Shown here: one piece after another, positions 35,289-43,810 of the stretch | How the letters are laid out: each line of letters starts with the position of its first letter | How positions within the stretch are numbered: position 1 is the first letter of the stretch | Source: Cryobacterium sp. Y57 | Lineage (GTDB): Bacteria > Actinomycetota > Actinomycetes > Actinomycetales > Microbacteriaceae | Length of the DNA: 64,000 bases | Assembly (NCBI RefSeq): GCF_002929505.1 | Contig: NZ_PJJL01000069.1 | Coordinates: forward strand, 169,829 to 233,828 | Reading direction: 5' to 3' | Made by a program: the position numbers and the translations under genes | The notes under the pieces: model-generated | Seen by the model: only the letters and a program-made list of their open reading frames with translations | The model's database searches: none | Told to the model about the DNA's origin: nothing

Positions 35289-37951
35289 TCGTTCTGGCCG
35301 TTATTGCCGTTATTGCCGCCATCGTCCTGACCGGGGGCGGGGGCGGGGGCGGGTGCGGGTGCGGGGGCAGGCGCCGTGTACTTACCGATGACGATGGTTA
35401 CGGCGTCGCCGGGCCGGCCGGCCGTTCCCTCGCCCGGCTGGATAGCCATGACCTTACCGTCCTGCGCCTTGTTCGTGGTTGGCTGTTCAGTCTTGGCTAC
35501 GGTGAAACCGAAGGGAGCGGCGGTCAGAGTACTGCGCGCATCCGCTTCGTTCTTGCCGATCACTGAGGGGATCGTAACTCCCGTGCCATCGCTTGAACTC
35601 GCGGTGACTGTGGCACCGCGAGTGGATGCCGACCCGCCGGCCGGATCGGTACTGGCCACGGTTCCGGCGGGCAGCTCTGAACTGGTCGCGCCACCGTCGA
35701 CGAACAAAAAGCCGGCCGCCTCGAGGGTAGTCTTAGCTTCCGCCATCGACTTGCCGCGCACGTCAGGAACCGGAACGGACACCGCGTTGATCACGTTCGA
35801 CGACGCCTCGGGAAAGTCGTCTCCACCGTACTTCGCGTTGGCCGCCGACATGACGATCGGCCAGATGCGGTGGCGCGCCGTGGCGGCCTGCTTGCCGAAC
35901 AAATTGTTCCTACCGCTGCGCTGATTCTTATAGTTGTTTCCGCCGACGTTGACCACGCCGACGACGGTGGCAACCTTGGTGGTGGCGCCGCTCATCCAGG
36001 TGTCCTTGGCGCCGTCAGTGGTGCCGGTCTTACCGATCATGGGAAGTCGGGGAGATGTATTGCGGTTGGATGCTGTGGCTGTTCCATTGGTCATGACCGT
36101 TTTCATGGCGTACTGCATGCCCGCTGCAACGCCGGGTTCAACCGATTGCGTGCAGGTCGACGCGGGGATCGGAAGTTCGGTGCCATCGGAACTGATCATC
36201 TTCGTGATCGCGACCGGAGTGCAGGTCATGCCGTTGTTGGCGATTCCGGCGAAAGCCGCCGCCATGGTCAGCGGTGCAATCTCGTTGGTGCCGAGCACCG
36301 ATGCGGCGCCCTGTTTGAGGTCGGTCCCATCGGCCCGGTGCACGCCAAAGAGTTCGGCCGTTTTGCGAATGCCGCACAGGTCGAGCTTTTTGGCCATACC
36401 GATGAAACCCGTGTTGATCGAGCCGGTGGTGGACTGCAAGGCGGAATAATTGGTACCGGCCTCGTTGGAGTCGTTGCGCGGGTTGAAGGGCGGCACGTCG
36501 TTGTCGTAGTTTCTTACGCCGAGGCAACTGTCCTGAAAGTTGCCCCAGTTGGACTTGCGCCGGGAGTCGACGCGCTCGGTCAGAGCGTGGCCTTCTTTGA
36601 GCCACTCGGCCAGCGTAAATACCTTGTAGGTTGATCCGGGTTGGAACCCGCTCGACCCACCGTAGGCGAAGTCGGTGTTGTAATTGAGGCTCGTGTAGTT
36701 GGCGCCCGTGGCCTGAACGTCCGGATCCTGGCTGTAGTCCTTGTTTTGGGTCATGACCAGAACATTGCCCGTGCCGACTTGCACACTGGACACCACGCCG
36801 CCGATGTTCCAGTCGTTATAGGTCTTGGGAACGTTGGCGTTGAGCGCAGCGACGGCGGTGGACTGAAGGTCGAGGTCGAGGGTGGTGTAGACGTTGAAGC
36901 CGCCCTGAGCGAAGTTGGCCAGGCGTTCCTCTTCGGTAGCGCCGAAGGTCACATCGTTCTTGAGGATCTTGATCACATAGTCGCAGAAAAACGCGTTATC
37001 GCCGGCGGTCTGGCAGCCGGTGCTCGGAACGGTGATGACGGGCTCGACCGGCGTCGCGACGGCCGCGTCGTAGTCGGCTTGAGCGATCTTGTCGTACTTG
37101 AGCATTTCCTTGAGAATATAGTCGCGCCGAGATTTATTGTTGGCGTAGCCGTTGGCCGCGCCGTTGGTCTCGCTGGCGGGGCGGTCGAGCTGAAACTTGA
37201 CCGGGTTATTCACAATCGATACCAGGCTCGCCGCCTGCGGCAGCGTCAGGGCCAGCGCGGTGGTATTGAAGTAGTAGCTCGCGGCGGCTTCGATACCATA
37301 AACCGTTCCGCCATAGCCGGCGATATTGAGGTAGCCGCGCAGAATATCTGCTTTTTCGTACTTCTTCTCTATACCGATGGCCAGGCGCATTTCGCGCAGC
37401 TTGCGGTCAGCGGTGGGCTTGGTGGCATCGTCGTAGCACGCAGCTGCCTCGTCGGCATCGGTCATGACCGCGCACTTTTGAATGAGCACGTTCTTGACAT
37501 ACTGCTGGGTGATCGACGAACCACCGCGGGTCTCACCGCCGGCCAGGGTCTGCACGGCACCGTTGAAGCTGGACTGGATATCTACGCCGCCGTGCTCCAT
37601 GAACCGCGGGTCTTCACCGGCGATCGCAGCGTCCTTGGCGAACTGGCTGATCGCGTCGGAGGGGACATCGACCCGGTTCTGCTCGTAGAACGAGGCGAGG
37701 AGCACGCGGGTGCCTACCGGATCCTCGGCGTTGGTGGACGCGTAGATGTTGCTCTTCTGGGCGAGCCGATCGATGGACAGGTACTCCGGCAGACTGTCGA
37801 ACACGTTGATGGTGTTCGTAGCGGCCATGCCGGACAGGGCGACAGCTGGGGCGACGGCGGCGGTCACGAGAATGCCGGCAACGGCACTCATTCCGACGAG
37901 ACCCAGGAACCCCCCCAGAGCCCCGCTCACGGTTCGATTTTTGGCAGACAT
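35285..37951 (-). CDS. Class A penicillin-binding protein with PASTA domains (PonA2-like)
   Basis: This 888-residue bifunctional peptidoglycan synthase has a membrane anchor (residues of about 8-40). The GT51 glycosyltransferase domain has AIAGEDPRFMEHGG with the catalytic Glu, and GGSSITQQYVKN. The transpeptidase domain has the active-site STYK in GSTYKVF, the SxN motif in TGSINTGF and the KTG motif in GKTGTTDGAKDTWMSG. Two PASTA domains follow (VPDVRGKSMAEAKTTLEAAG and IPSVIGKNEADARSTL), then a Pro-Ala repeat tail ending in Asn/Gly/Gln. The ATG at 37951 is preferred over a TTG at 37972. Confidence 0.93.
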   Translation of the reverse strand: MSAKNRTVSGALGGFLGLVGMSAVAGILVTAAVAPAVALSGMAATNTINVFDSLPEYLSIDRLAQKSNIYASTNAEDPVGTRVLLASFYEQNRVDVPSDAISQFAKDAAIAGEDPRFMEHGGVDIQSSFNGAVQTLAGGETRGGSSITQQYVKNVLIQKCAVMTDADEAAACYDDATKPTADRKLREMRLAIGIEKKYEKADILRGYLNIAGYGGTVYGIEAAASYYFNTTALALTLPQAASLVSIVNNPVKFQLDRPASETNGAANGYANNKSRRDYILKEMLKYDKIAQADYDAAVATPVEPVITVPSTGCQTAGDNAFFCDYVIKILKNDVTFGATEEERLANFAQGGFNVYTTLDLDLQSTAVAALNANVPKTYNDWNIGGVVSSVQVGTGNVLVMTQNKDYSQDPDVQATGANYTSLNYNTDFAYGGSSGFQPGSTYKVFTLAEWLKEGHALTERVDSRRKSNWGNFQDSCLGVRNYDNDVPPFNPRNDSNEAGTNYSALQSTTGSINTGFIGMAKKLDLCGIRKTAELFGVHRADGTDLKQGAASVLGTNEIAPLTMAAAFAGIANNGMTCTPVAITKMISSDGTELPIPASTCTQSVEPGVAAGMQYAMKTVMTNGTATASNRNTSPRLPMIGKTGTTDGAKDTWMSGATTKVATVVGVVNVGGNNYKNQRSGRNNLFGKQAATARHRIWPIVMSAANAKYGGDDFPEASSNVINAVSVPVPDVRGKSMAEAKTTLEAAGFLFVDGGATSSELPAGTVASTDPAGGSASTRGATVTASSSDGTGVTIPSVIGKNEADARSTLTAAPFGFTVAKTEQPTTNKAQDGKVMAIQPGEGTAGRPGDAVTIVIGKYTAPAPAPAPAPAPAPGQDDGGNNGNNGQNE

Positions 37952-38001
37952 ACACTTGAGCGTAAGCGACAAATCTGAATACCCGCCTCAATAGGAGTCA
38001 C

Positions 38002-38169
38002 ATGCCCGCCTGGGAGTACCTCACAACGCCGTTGATGATCCACAACACGGCCGCCATTTTGAACAACTGGGGCTCTGACGGGTGGGAGCTCGTGCAGGTC
38101 GTCACCGGCCCTGAAGGCGGCCTGGTTGCGTACCTGAAACGCCCGCTCGCCCCCAAGGAAGACGCATAA
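38002..38169 (+). CDS. DUF4177 family small protein
   Basis: This 55-residue protein starts MPAWEYLTTPLMIHNTAA and has the family core SDGWELVQVVTGPEGGLVAYLKRP. GGAG lies 8 bases before the ATG. The start of the RidA gene follows two bases after the stop, so they form an operon. DUF4177 proteins are small single-domain proteins of unknown role, often next to RidA and PBP genes in actinobacteria. Confidence 0.85.
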   Translation: MPAWEYLTTPLMIHNTAAILNNWGSDGWELVQVVTGPEGGLVAYLKRPLAPKEDA

Positions 38170-38171
38170 TC

Positions 38172-38642
38172 ATGTCGCATATCGAAGCACGCCTGGCCGA
38201 ACTGGGCATCGAACTGCCGAGCGTCGTTCCGCCGGTCGCCGCGTACCTGCCCGCCGTGATCAGCAATGGTTTCGTCTACACCGCCGGCCAGCTGCCCATG
38301 GTCTCTGGCGCGCTGCCCGCCACTGGCAAGGTCGGCGACGGCCACGGCCTCGTTCCGGCTGCCGACGCCCAGGAGTATGCCCGCACCTGCGCGCTCAACG
38401 GCCTCGCCGCCATCAAGAGCGTGATCGGGTCGCTCGACCGCATCACCCAAGTGATCAAAGTCACGGGCTTCGTCGCGTCCGACACTGCGTTCACCGGTCA
38501 GCCGACCGTCGTCAACGGTGCCTCTGACGTGCTCGTCGAGATTTTCGGAGACATCGGCCGCCACGCCCGTTCCGCCGTGGGTGTTGCGGTGCTGCCGCTC
38601 GACGCCCCGGTCGAGGTCGAGCTCATTGTTGCGTTTGCGTAG
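38172..38642 (+). CDS. RidA/YjgF family protein
   Basis: This 156-residue protein is of the RidA family, whose members hydrolyse reactive enamine/imine intermediates made by PLP enzymes. Family features include GFVYTAGQLPMVSG, ALNGLAAIKSVIGSLDRITQVIKVTGFVAS and a C-terminal ARSAVGVAVLPLDAPVEVELIV. The usual catalytic Arg is probably the one in HARSAVGV. It belongs to the shorter YjgH/TdcF-like branch. It is convergent with the acyltransferase downstream, with only 11 bases between stops. Confidence 0.88.
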   Translation: MSHIEARLAELGIELPSVVPPVAAYLPAVISNGFVYTAGQLPMVSGALPATGKVGDGHGLVPAADAQEYARTCALNGLAAIKSVIGSLDRITQVIKVTGFVASDTAFTGQPTVVNGASDVLVEIFGDIGRHARSAVGVAVLPLDAPVEVELIVAFA

Positions 38643-38653
38643 CTGACCCGCGC

Positions 38654-39880
38654 CTACGGACGGTTCGCGAGCCGGGACATTCGCCCGGAAACGGATGCCC
38701 CGGCTCGCGTGCCATGGACCTGCGCCGGTTGCTCGACAAACCGGGTCATCAGCTGGGCGATGACCAGGCTGAGCGGCACCGACAGGAGAGCGCCAAGCCA
38801 CCAGCGGCCGGGTCCGGCGAGCACTGCGAAAGCCACCACGATGGGAAAGTGCACGAGGTACAGGCTGAAGCTGATGGATCCCAGCCAGTCGAGTGCTGGG
38901 CGCGCCCTCGGCGCACGAACCCGGCCGCGCTCCGACACTGAGGCGGGCCAGAAAGCCACCGTTGCCACGATCATAAACGCCCCGGTCACCCGCAGCGAGA
39001 GAGTAGCGTCGCTCCACACTCCGCTGGTCAGCGGGCGCAGCATCCAGTAGGCCACGAGCAGAGACGGGCCGAGTGCGGTCAGCGTCCACCCGAGTACCCG
39101 TCCAGTGGCGCTCGCGACCAGGCGGTCGCTGCAGCCTCGCAGTTCGTCGTAGTTTGCCGCCAGAAGGGCGCCGAGAGCGAACGGCGGCAGGTACATGAGC
39201 GGCTGGGTCGTCGTGACATAGCCGATGCTGGCCAGTGCACACAGCACAGCAACCCAGAGCAGAATGCGGCGAATCGGGCGACTGACCGGTTTGCGGGTGA
39301 ACGCTGCGAGGGCTACGAACACCGGGAGCAGCAGGGAGAACCACATTTCCCAGACCAAGGACCACAGCGGCGGATTGATGTCGGGCCGCCGGGTTTCGCC
39401 AATTAGGCTGACTTCCCGCAGCAGGTTGCCGAGGCCCAGGTCTGGCGTGTCCTGCCGGGCCAGCCAGGGCCCGCCCGCCGCGCCGACCGTGCGCGGCACC
39501 AAAACAATCCAGACGACCGCCAGGCCCACTGACACCACGACGGGGACGGTCAAACGGATGACGCGGCGCACGTAATAGGCGCTCCAGTCATAGCGGGGGC
39601 CGGACTCGCGGGCGGCCAGCGGGGAACGCACGAGGACGAAACCGCTCAGCACAAAGAACACCAATACGAACTCGGGCCCGGCGAGCAAAACCTTCAGCGG
39701 GGACAGCGTGGCCCACCACCCAGCGGAAAAGAGCGTGACGCCGACGCTCGACTCGTAGGCTGCGGCGATCTGCGGCACCGTCATGGACACATGGTGCGCC
39801 AGAACGACGAGGGCGGCCACTCCCCGCAGCGCATCGAGCCGGCCCAGGCGACCGCGCACGGGTGCCGCTGCTTCGGTCAT
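38654..39880 (-). CDS. Acyltransferase-3 family membrane protein
   Basis: This 408-residue protein has about ten membrane helices and the N-terminal family motif RLGRLDALRGVAALVVLAHHV, plus FVLVFFVLSGFVLVRSP as the second conserved block. It is closer to the OafA-like group than to the two acyltransferases of the glycan locus. Acceptor unknown. The ATG at 39880 is used, with a GTG at 39886 as alternative. The frame stays open upstream to 39949 but that part enters the inverted-repeat element and is probably untranslated. Confidence 0.84.
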   Translation of the reverse strand: MTEAAAPVRGRLGRLDALRGVAALVVLAHHVSMTVPQIAAAYESSVGVTLFSAGWWATLSPLKVLLAGPEFVLVFFVLSGFVLVRSPLAARESGPRYDWSAYYVRRVIRLTVPVVVSVGLAVVWIVLVPRTVGAAGGPWLARQDTPDLGLGNLLREVSLIGETRRPDINPPLWSLVWEMWFSLLLPVFVALAAFTRKPVSRPIRRILLWVAVLCALASIGYVTTTQPLMYLPPFALGALLAANYDELRGCSDRLVASATGRVLGWTLTALGPSLLVAYWMLRPLTSGVWSDATLSLRVTGAFMIVATVAFWPASVSERGRVRAPRARPALDWLGSISFSLYLVHFPIVVAFAVLAGPGRWWLGALLSVPLSLVIAQLMTRFVEQPAQVHGTRAGASVSGRMSRLANRP

Positions 39881-39926
39881 GCCCACACAGTAGGACCCCT
39901 GGCTGGTTTCAGGGCGGGAACGTGCA

Positions 39927-40017
39927 TAACTCCTGCACAATGAGCGCACTGCTCAAAACAGCCCCTGCAAAATTGGGGAACTGGCGAACTGCTGCTGGGA
40001 ATTGCAGGAGTTATGAT
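39927..40017. repeat. 91-bp inverted-repeat element, copy B
   Basis: CATAACTCCTGCA (39927-39939) is repeated exactly in inverted orientation at 40005-40017. Copy A (9076-9171) has the same ends and nearly the same length but a different interior. It lies between the acyltransferase and acs genes. Confidence 0.75.
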
Positions 40018-40034
40018 CTCGGGAGGGAAAGCGT

Positions 40035-40068
40035 GACGGCCGCCTTGTGCCAATGGAAGACGGCCGTC
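40035..40068 (-). terminator. Hairpin downstream of acs
   Basis: GACGGCCG (40035-40042) pairs with CGGCCGTC (40061-40068), about 25 bases after the acs stop. On the minus strand the following sequence is pyrimidine-rich but has no strong T-run. Confidence 0.5.
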
Positions 40069-40092
40069 GTTGGTTGTGCAGGTAGTGGTTGG

Positions 40093-42066
40093 CTATTTTT
40101 TCATTTGCGCGGTGATGGTGTTCATCACCATGGTGTCGGCGAGGGTCGTCACATCCCCGACGTCGCGCCCCTCAGCCGCGTCGCGCAACAGGCGGCGCAT
40201 GATCTTGCCGGAACGGGTCTTCGGCAGCTCGTCGACGATGTAGATGTCACGCGGGCGGGCGATCGCCCCGATCTGCTGGGCGACGTGGGCCCGCAGAATG
40301 CTGACGATGTCCTCGTGCGATGCGATCTCGGCCTGGCTGAACTTGATCACCACGAACGCGACGACCGCCTGACCGGTGGTCTCGTCGGCGGCACCGACCA
40401 CGGCGGCTTCAGCCGTGAGGGAATGCGCCACGAGGGAGGACTCGATTTCGGCGGTGGACAGGCGGTGTCCCGAAATGTTCATCACGTCGTCGACGCGGCC
40501 GAGCAACCAGATATCACCGTCGTGGTCAAGTCGGGCGCCGTCGCCAGCGAAGTACAGTGGACCGTCTTTTGCGCCGAGGGTGCCCTCAAACTTGTCCCAG
40601 TAGGTTTCCTTGAAGCGCTCCGGGTCGCCCCAGATGCCGCGGAGCATGGCCGGCCACGGCTGCGTGACCACGAGGAGTCCGCCGTTTCCGTAGCCAACGT
40701 GCATGCCGTCGTCATCGAGCACGTCGATCGTGATTCCGGGCACCGGCACCTGCGCCGCGCCCGGCTTTGTCTCGGTGAGCCCCGCGAGAGCCGAAACCAT
40801 GATCGATCCGGTCTCGGTCTGCCACCAGGTGTCGACAATCGGAGTCAGGCTGCTGCCGATGACCTCGCGGTACCACATCCACGCTTCGGGGTTGATGGGC
40901 TCGCCTACCGAGCCGAGCACGCGCAGGCTCGACAGGTCGAACTTCTGGGGAATCTGGCGTCCCAGCTTCATGAACGTACGAATGGCGGTCGGCGCTGTAT
41001 ACAGAATCGAGACCTTGTACTTTTCGATGATTTCCCACCAGCGACCGGTGTGCGGAGAATCGGGGGTGCCTTCGTAGAGCACCTGGGTCGCGCCATTGGC
41101 GAGGGGGCCGTACACCACGTAGCTGTGTCCGGTGATCCAGCCGACGTCGGCGGTGCACCAGTAGACATCCGTTTCGGGTTTGAGGTCGAACACGTTCTGG
41201 TGGGTGAACGCATTCTGGGTCAGGTAGCCGCCGCTCGTGTGCAGGATACCCTTGGGCGCGCCGGTCGTGCCCGATGTATACAGAATGAACAACGGGTTCT
41301 CGGCGGGGAAAGCCTCCGCCTCGTGCTCGGGAGAGGCTGTTTCCATGGCATCGGACCACCAGATGTCGCGGTTGTTCCACTGCACGTCCTGGCCGGTGCG
41401 CTTGACCACGAGCACGTTCTTCACCGAGGAATCGTTGGTCTGCAGGGCGGCGTCGACGGCCGGCTTGAGGGCGCTGATCTTGCCCTTGCGGTAGCCGCCG
41501 TCGGCCGTGATGACGAGCACAGCGTTGGCGTCATCGATGCGGGAACGCAGGCTTTCAGCGCTGAACCCGCCGAAAATGACCGAGTGCACGGCTCCGATGC
41601 GGGCGATGGCGAGCATAGAGATGACAGCCTCGGGGATCATCGGCAGATAAACGGCCACACGGTCGCCGGCGGTGACGCCGAGCCCGATCAGCACATTGGC
41701 GGCTTTTTTGACCTCGGTAGTCAATTCGGAGTAGGTGTAGCTGCGGGCATCACCGGGCTCGCCCTCGAAATACAGCGCAACACGGTCGCCGTTGCCGGCG
41801 AGAACGTGACGATCGAGGCAGTTGTACGCGACGTTGAGTTCGCCGTCTTCGAACCACTTCGCAAATGGCGGATTGGTCCAGTCGAGAGTCTTGGTGAATG
41901 GCTTGTGCCAGTGCAGTAGATTACGGGCCTGATCAGCCCAAAACGTGGCCGGGTCCTTCTGCGAGACTGTGTACAGGTCTTGTGTCGCTGTCGTCTGTGC
42001 GGCGAACTCGGCAGTGGGCGCGAATCGACGCGATTCGTGCAGGAGGGTGTCAATTTTAACCGTCAT
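40093..42066 (-). CDS. acs: Acetyl-CoA synthetase (AMP-forming)
   Basis: This 657-residue enzyme makes acetyl-CoA from acetate, ATP and CoA. Typical blocks are LFILYTSGTTGAPKGILHTS (P-loop), DVYWCTADVGWITGHSYVVY, DTWWQTETGSIM, the hinge region SGHRLSTAEIESSLVAH, and the C-terminal KTRSGKIMRRLLR whose Lys is the site controlled by acetylation in known enzymes. Length is normal for Acs. An AAGGAG site lies about 9 bases before the ATG. It is monocistronic and divergent from the small RNA and Tad cluster. Confidence 0.96.
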   Translation of the reverse strand: MTVKIDTLLHESRRFAPTAEFAAQTTATQDLYTVSQKDPATFWADQARNLLHWHKPFTKTLDWTNPPFAKWFEDGELNVAYNCLDRHVLAGNGDRVALYFEGEPGDARSYTYSELTTEVKKAANVLIGLGVTAGDRVAVYLPMIPEAVISMLAIARIGAVHSVIFGGFSAESLRSRIDDANAVLVITADGGYRKGKISALKPAVDAALQTNDSSVKNVLVVKRTGQDVQWNNRDIWWSDAMETASPEHEAEAFPAENPLFILYTSGTTGAPKGILHTSGGYLTQNAFTHQNVFDLKPETDVYWCTADVGWITGHSYVVYGPLANGATQVLYEGTPDSPHTGRWWEIIEKYKVSILYTAPTAIRTFMKLGRQIPQKFDLSSLRVLGSVGEPINPEAWMWYREVIGSSLTPIVDTWWQTETGSIMVSALAGLTETKPGAAQVPVPGITIDVLDDDGMHVGYGNGGLLVVTQPWPAMLRGIWGDPERFKETYWDKFEGTLGAKDGPLYFAGDGARLDHDGDIWLLGRVDDVMNISGHRLSTAEIESSLVAHSLTAEAAVVGAADETTGQAVVAFVVIKFSQAEIASHEDIVSILRAHVAQQIGAIARPRDIYIVDELPKTRSGKIMRRLLRDAAEGRDVGDVTTLADTMVMNTITAQMKK

Positions 42067-42241
42067 ATGTGTAATTCGCTCCTTTGCGGTACGTGCATGC
42101 AGGACATTGCCAGCTCAAGTGAACCCTACCGGTTTCCGGTCAATCTCTGTATACACAAACGAGATACGGAGAAATGAACCCTCGGTTTAGGGTGATTTTG
42201 TACCCCCCGGTCGAGTGTCAGCACAAATGAGGACATTGGAC

Positions 42242-42269
42242 TTGCAATCTGGGCACGTCTGCGTAAACT
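42242..42269 (+). promoter_or_regulatory. Predicted sigma-70 type promoter of the 6C-like RNA
   Basis: TTGCAA (42242-42247) and TAAACT (42264-42269) are separated by 16 bases. Transcription would start near 42276, giving an RNA of about 100 bases ending at the terminator. Confidence 0.5.
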
Positions 42270-42275
42270 AAATCA

Positions 42276-42376
42276 CGTCTGAACGAAAGTTTTGACCGGC
42301 ATCGCGTACGGTTCCCCCCAATCTGCGTGGTGCTAGGCGGCACCTGTTCCCCCCAATAGGTGCCGCCCCTTTTTTT
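42276..42376 (+). ncRNA. 6C RNA-like small RNA
   Basis: Two adjacent hairpins each present a C6 loop. Stem 1 pairs 42299-42308 with 42324-42333 (10 bp with three G-U pairs). Stem 2 pairs 42336-42345 (GGCGGCACCT) with 42358-42367 and is followed by a T7 run, so it doubles as an intrinsic terminator. Both loops carry the same GTTCCCCCCAAT. This is the defining layout of the actinobacterial 6C RNA family (Rfam 6C; B11 in M. tuberculosis), reported there to act on mRNAs through its C-rich loops. Its place beside the Tad cluster also matches. The 5' end is inferred from the promoter. The rest of 42067-42511 shows no gene. Confidence 0.85.
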
Positions 42377-42511
42377 AAGCGATTGAGCAATTCAGCTTGT
42401 GCTCAGGGATTCACACTGGTGTGGCTCCTCCCCAGATGCGTCGGCCCACCGGCTGTCCACGGATAGTGCCGAGGGAACTGTCATCGGGCCGGCTTGCCCT
42501 ACCGTCGAGGC

Positions 42512-43768
42512 ATGGGTCAGCCTTTCGTTGCCGTACCGTCCTACGCCATACCGGCCTCTACCGTGCCGGTTGCTGCCGGGCCGGTTTCTGCAGTGCCGGG
42601 TTCTGCCGTGCGGTCCTACGTGGTACCGGCATCTGCTGCGCCATCCTCGACCGCCGTGGACGATCCCTGGGCAGCGCGGTCGAACACTTCACATTCGATC
42701 GTTGCACGGCCATCATCGAATTTCGCTCGGCATCGCACGACGACAACGGATGCCGTTGGCACCATGTCGCGGGTCGGCGCTGCGGCAGCAGCCTCGACCG
42801 CAGTCTCGGCAGTGGTCGGCAATGATCGCCCGAACGTGCGCGCGCTGGGTCCGCTGGCTGGCTATGCCTCAGCCCCGAACATCACGGACCTGTTTGTCAA
42901 TGGGGATTCCGGGCTCTGGATCGACGCCGGACACGGTCTCGCCTTCGTGCCGGCCTGGCACCTCGGCGAGGCCGAGGTACGTGAGCTGGCTGTGCGCCTG
43001 ATTGCACTTGGCGGGCGGCACATCGATGAGGCGAGTCCATGCGTCGACGTGCGGTTGGCCGATGGGATTCGGGTACACGCCGTGCTCCCGCCGGTATCGA
43101 GCACGGGAACACTGCTGTCAATTCGGCTGCCGCACGCTGCCGACCGCAGCCTCAGCGCACTCGCTGACGCCGGCCTGTTTGGCGAGGGAGAGGAATGTGC
43201 TGCCCGGCTGAATCGGCTGCGTGCTGCGGTGCACGGCCGCCAGAACCTGCTCATCACCGGTGCAGCAGGGAGTGGAAAGACTACGCTGCTGGCGGCCTTG
43301 TTGGGCGAAGCGCCCGCCGACGAACGCATCGTGGCGATCGAAGACGTGGCGGAGCTGCGTATTCGGCATCCGCACGTTGTGGCCCTCGAGGCCCGGCAGG
43401 CCAACCTGGAGGGGGCCGGGCGTATCGGCTTGGAGTCGCTGGTGCGGGAGGCACTGCGTATGCGTCCGGATCGGCTCGTGCTCGGCGAGTGCCGCGGGTC
43501 GGAGATTCGCGAGCTGCTTGCCGCGCTCAACACCGGGCACGACGGGGGAGCGGGCACGCTGCACGCGAATTCGCTCGAAGACGTTCCGGCCAGACTGGAG
43601 GCGCTCGGTTCACTCGCCGGAATGAGCGCTTCGGCAGTTGCTCGGCAGACGGTGAGCGCCATCGGGCTGGTGCTGCACCTGGAACGCACCGACGGGGTGC
43701 GCAGGCTTGACGCGGTCGGCCGATTCGCCCTCGACGGCCGTGACCGTCTCTCGATCGAAGCGATCTGA
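42512..43768 (+). CDS. TadA/CpaF-type secretion ATPase
   Basis: This 418-residue ATPase should power assembly of a Tad/Flp-like pilus or secretion apparatus. Residues of about 120-400 form the ATPase domain: Walker A LITGAAGSGKTTLLAALLG, Asp box and Walker B around RPDRLVLGECRGSEIRELL, and a His box near GTLHANSLEDVPARLE. The first 110 residues are Ala/Val/Pro/Ser-rich low complexity, so the true start could be downstream (for example the ATG at 42764). It heads the operon with TadB/C-like, pilin-like and TadE/G-like genes. Confidence 0.87.
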   Translation: MGQPFVAVPSYAIPASTVPVAAGPVSAVPGSAVRSYVVPASAAPSSTAVDDPWAARSNTSHSIVARPSSNFARHRTTTTDAVGTMSRVGAAAAASTAVSAVVGNDRPNVRALGPLAGYASAPNITDLFVNGDSGLWIDAGHGLAFVPAWHLGEAEVRELAVRLIALGGRHIDEASPCVDVRLADGIRVHAVLPPVSSTGTLLSIRLPHAADRSLSALADAGLFGEGEECAARLNRLRAAVHGRQNLLITGAAGSGKTTLLAALLGEAPADERIVAIEDVAELRIRHPHVVALEARQANLEGAGRIGLESLVREALRMRPDRLVLGECRGSEIRELLAALNTGHDGGAGTLHANSLEDVPARLEALGSLAGMSASAVARQTVSAIGLVLHLERTDGVRRLDAVGRFALDGRDRLSIEAI

Positions 43769-43810
43769 TGCTCCGAGATCGATCAGCCACGATTCAGGGA
43801 ACGTGTGACG

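Noticed and set aside
35334..35370. G-rich repeat at the end of the PBP gene
   Set aside because: It encodes the Pro-Ala tail following the PASTA domains, which is common in this family.
36641..37978. 445-codon open frame antisense to the PBP gene
   Set aside because: The PBP frame carries all catalytic motifs; the antisense frame is a GC-skew artefact.
37998..39365. 455-codon open frame on the minus strand
   Set aside because: It is antisense to DUF4177 and RidA and out of frame with the acyltransferase; composition is Arg/Pro-rich like other shadow frames.
39862..41919. 685-codon open frame on the plus strand
   Set aside because: It is the antisense of acs, whose conserved motifs are unambiguous.
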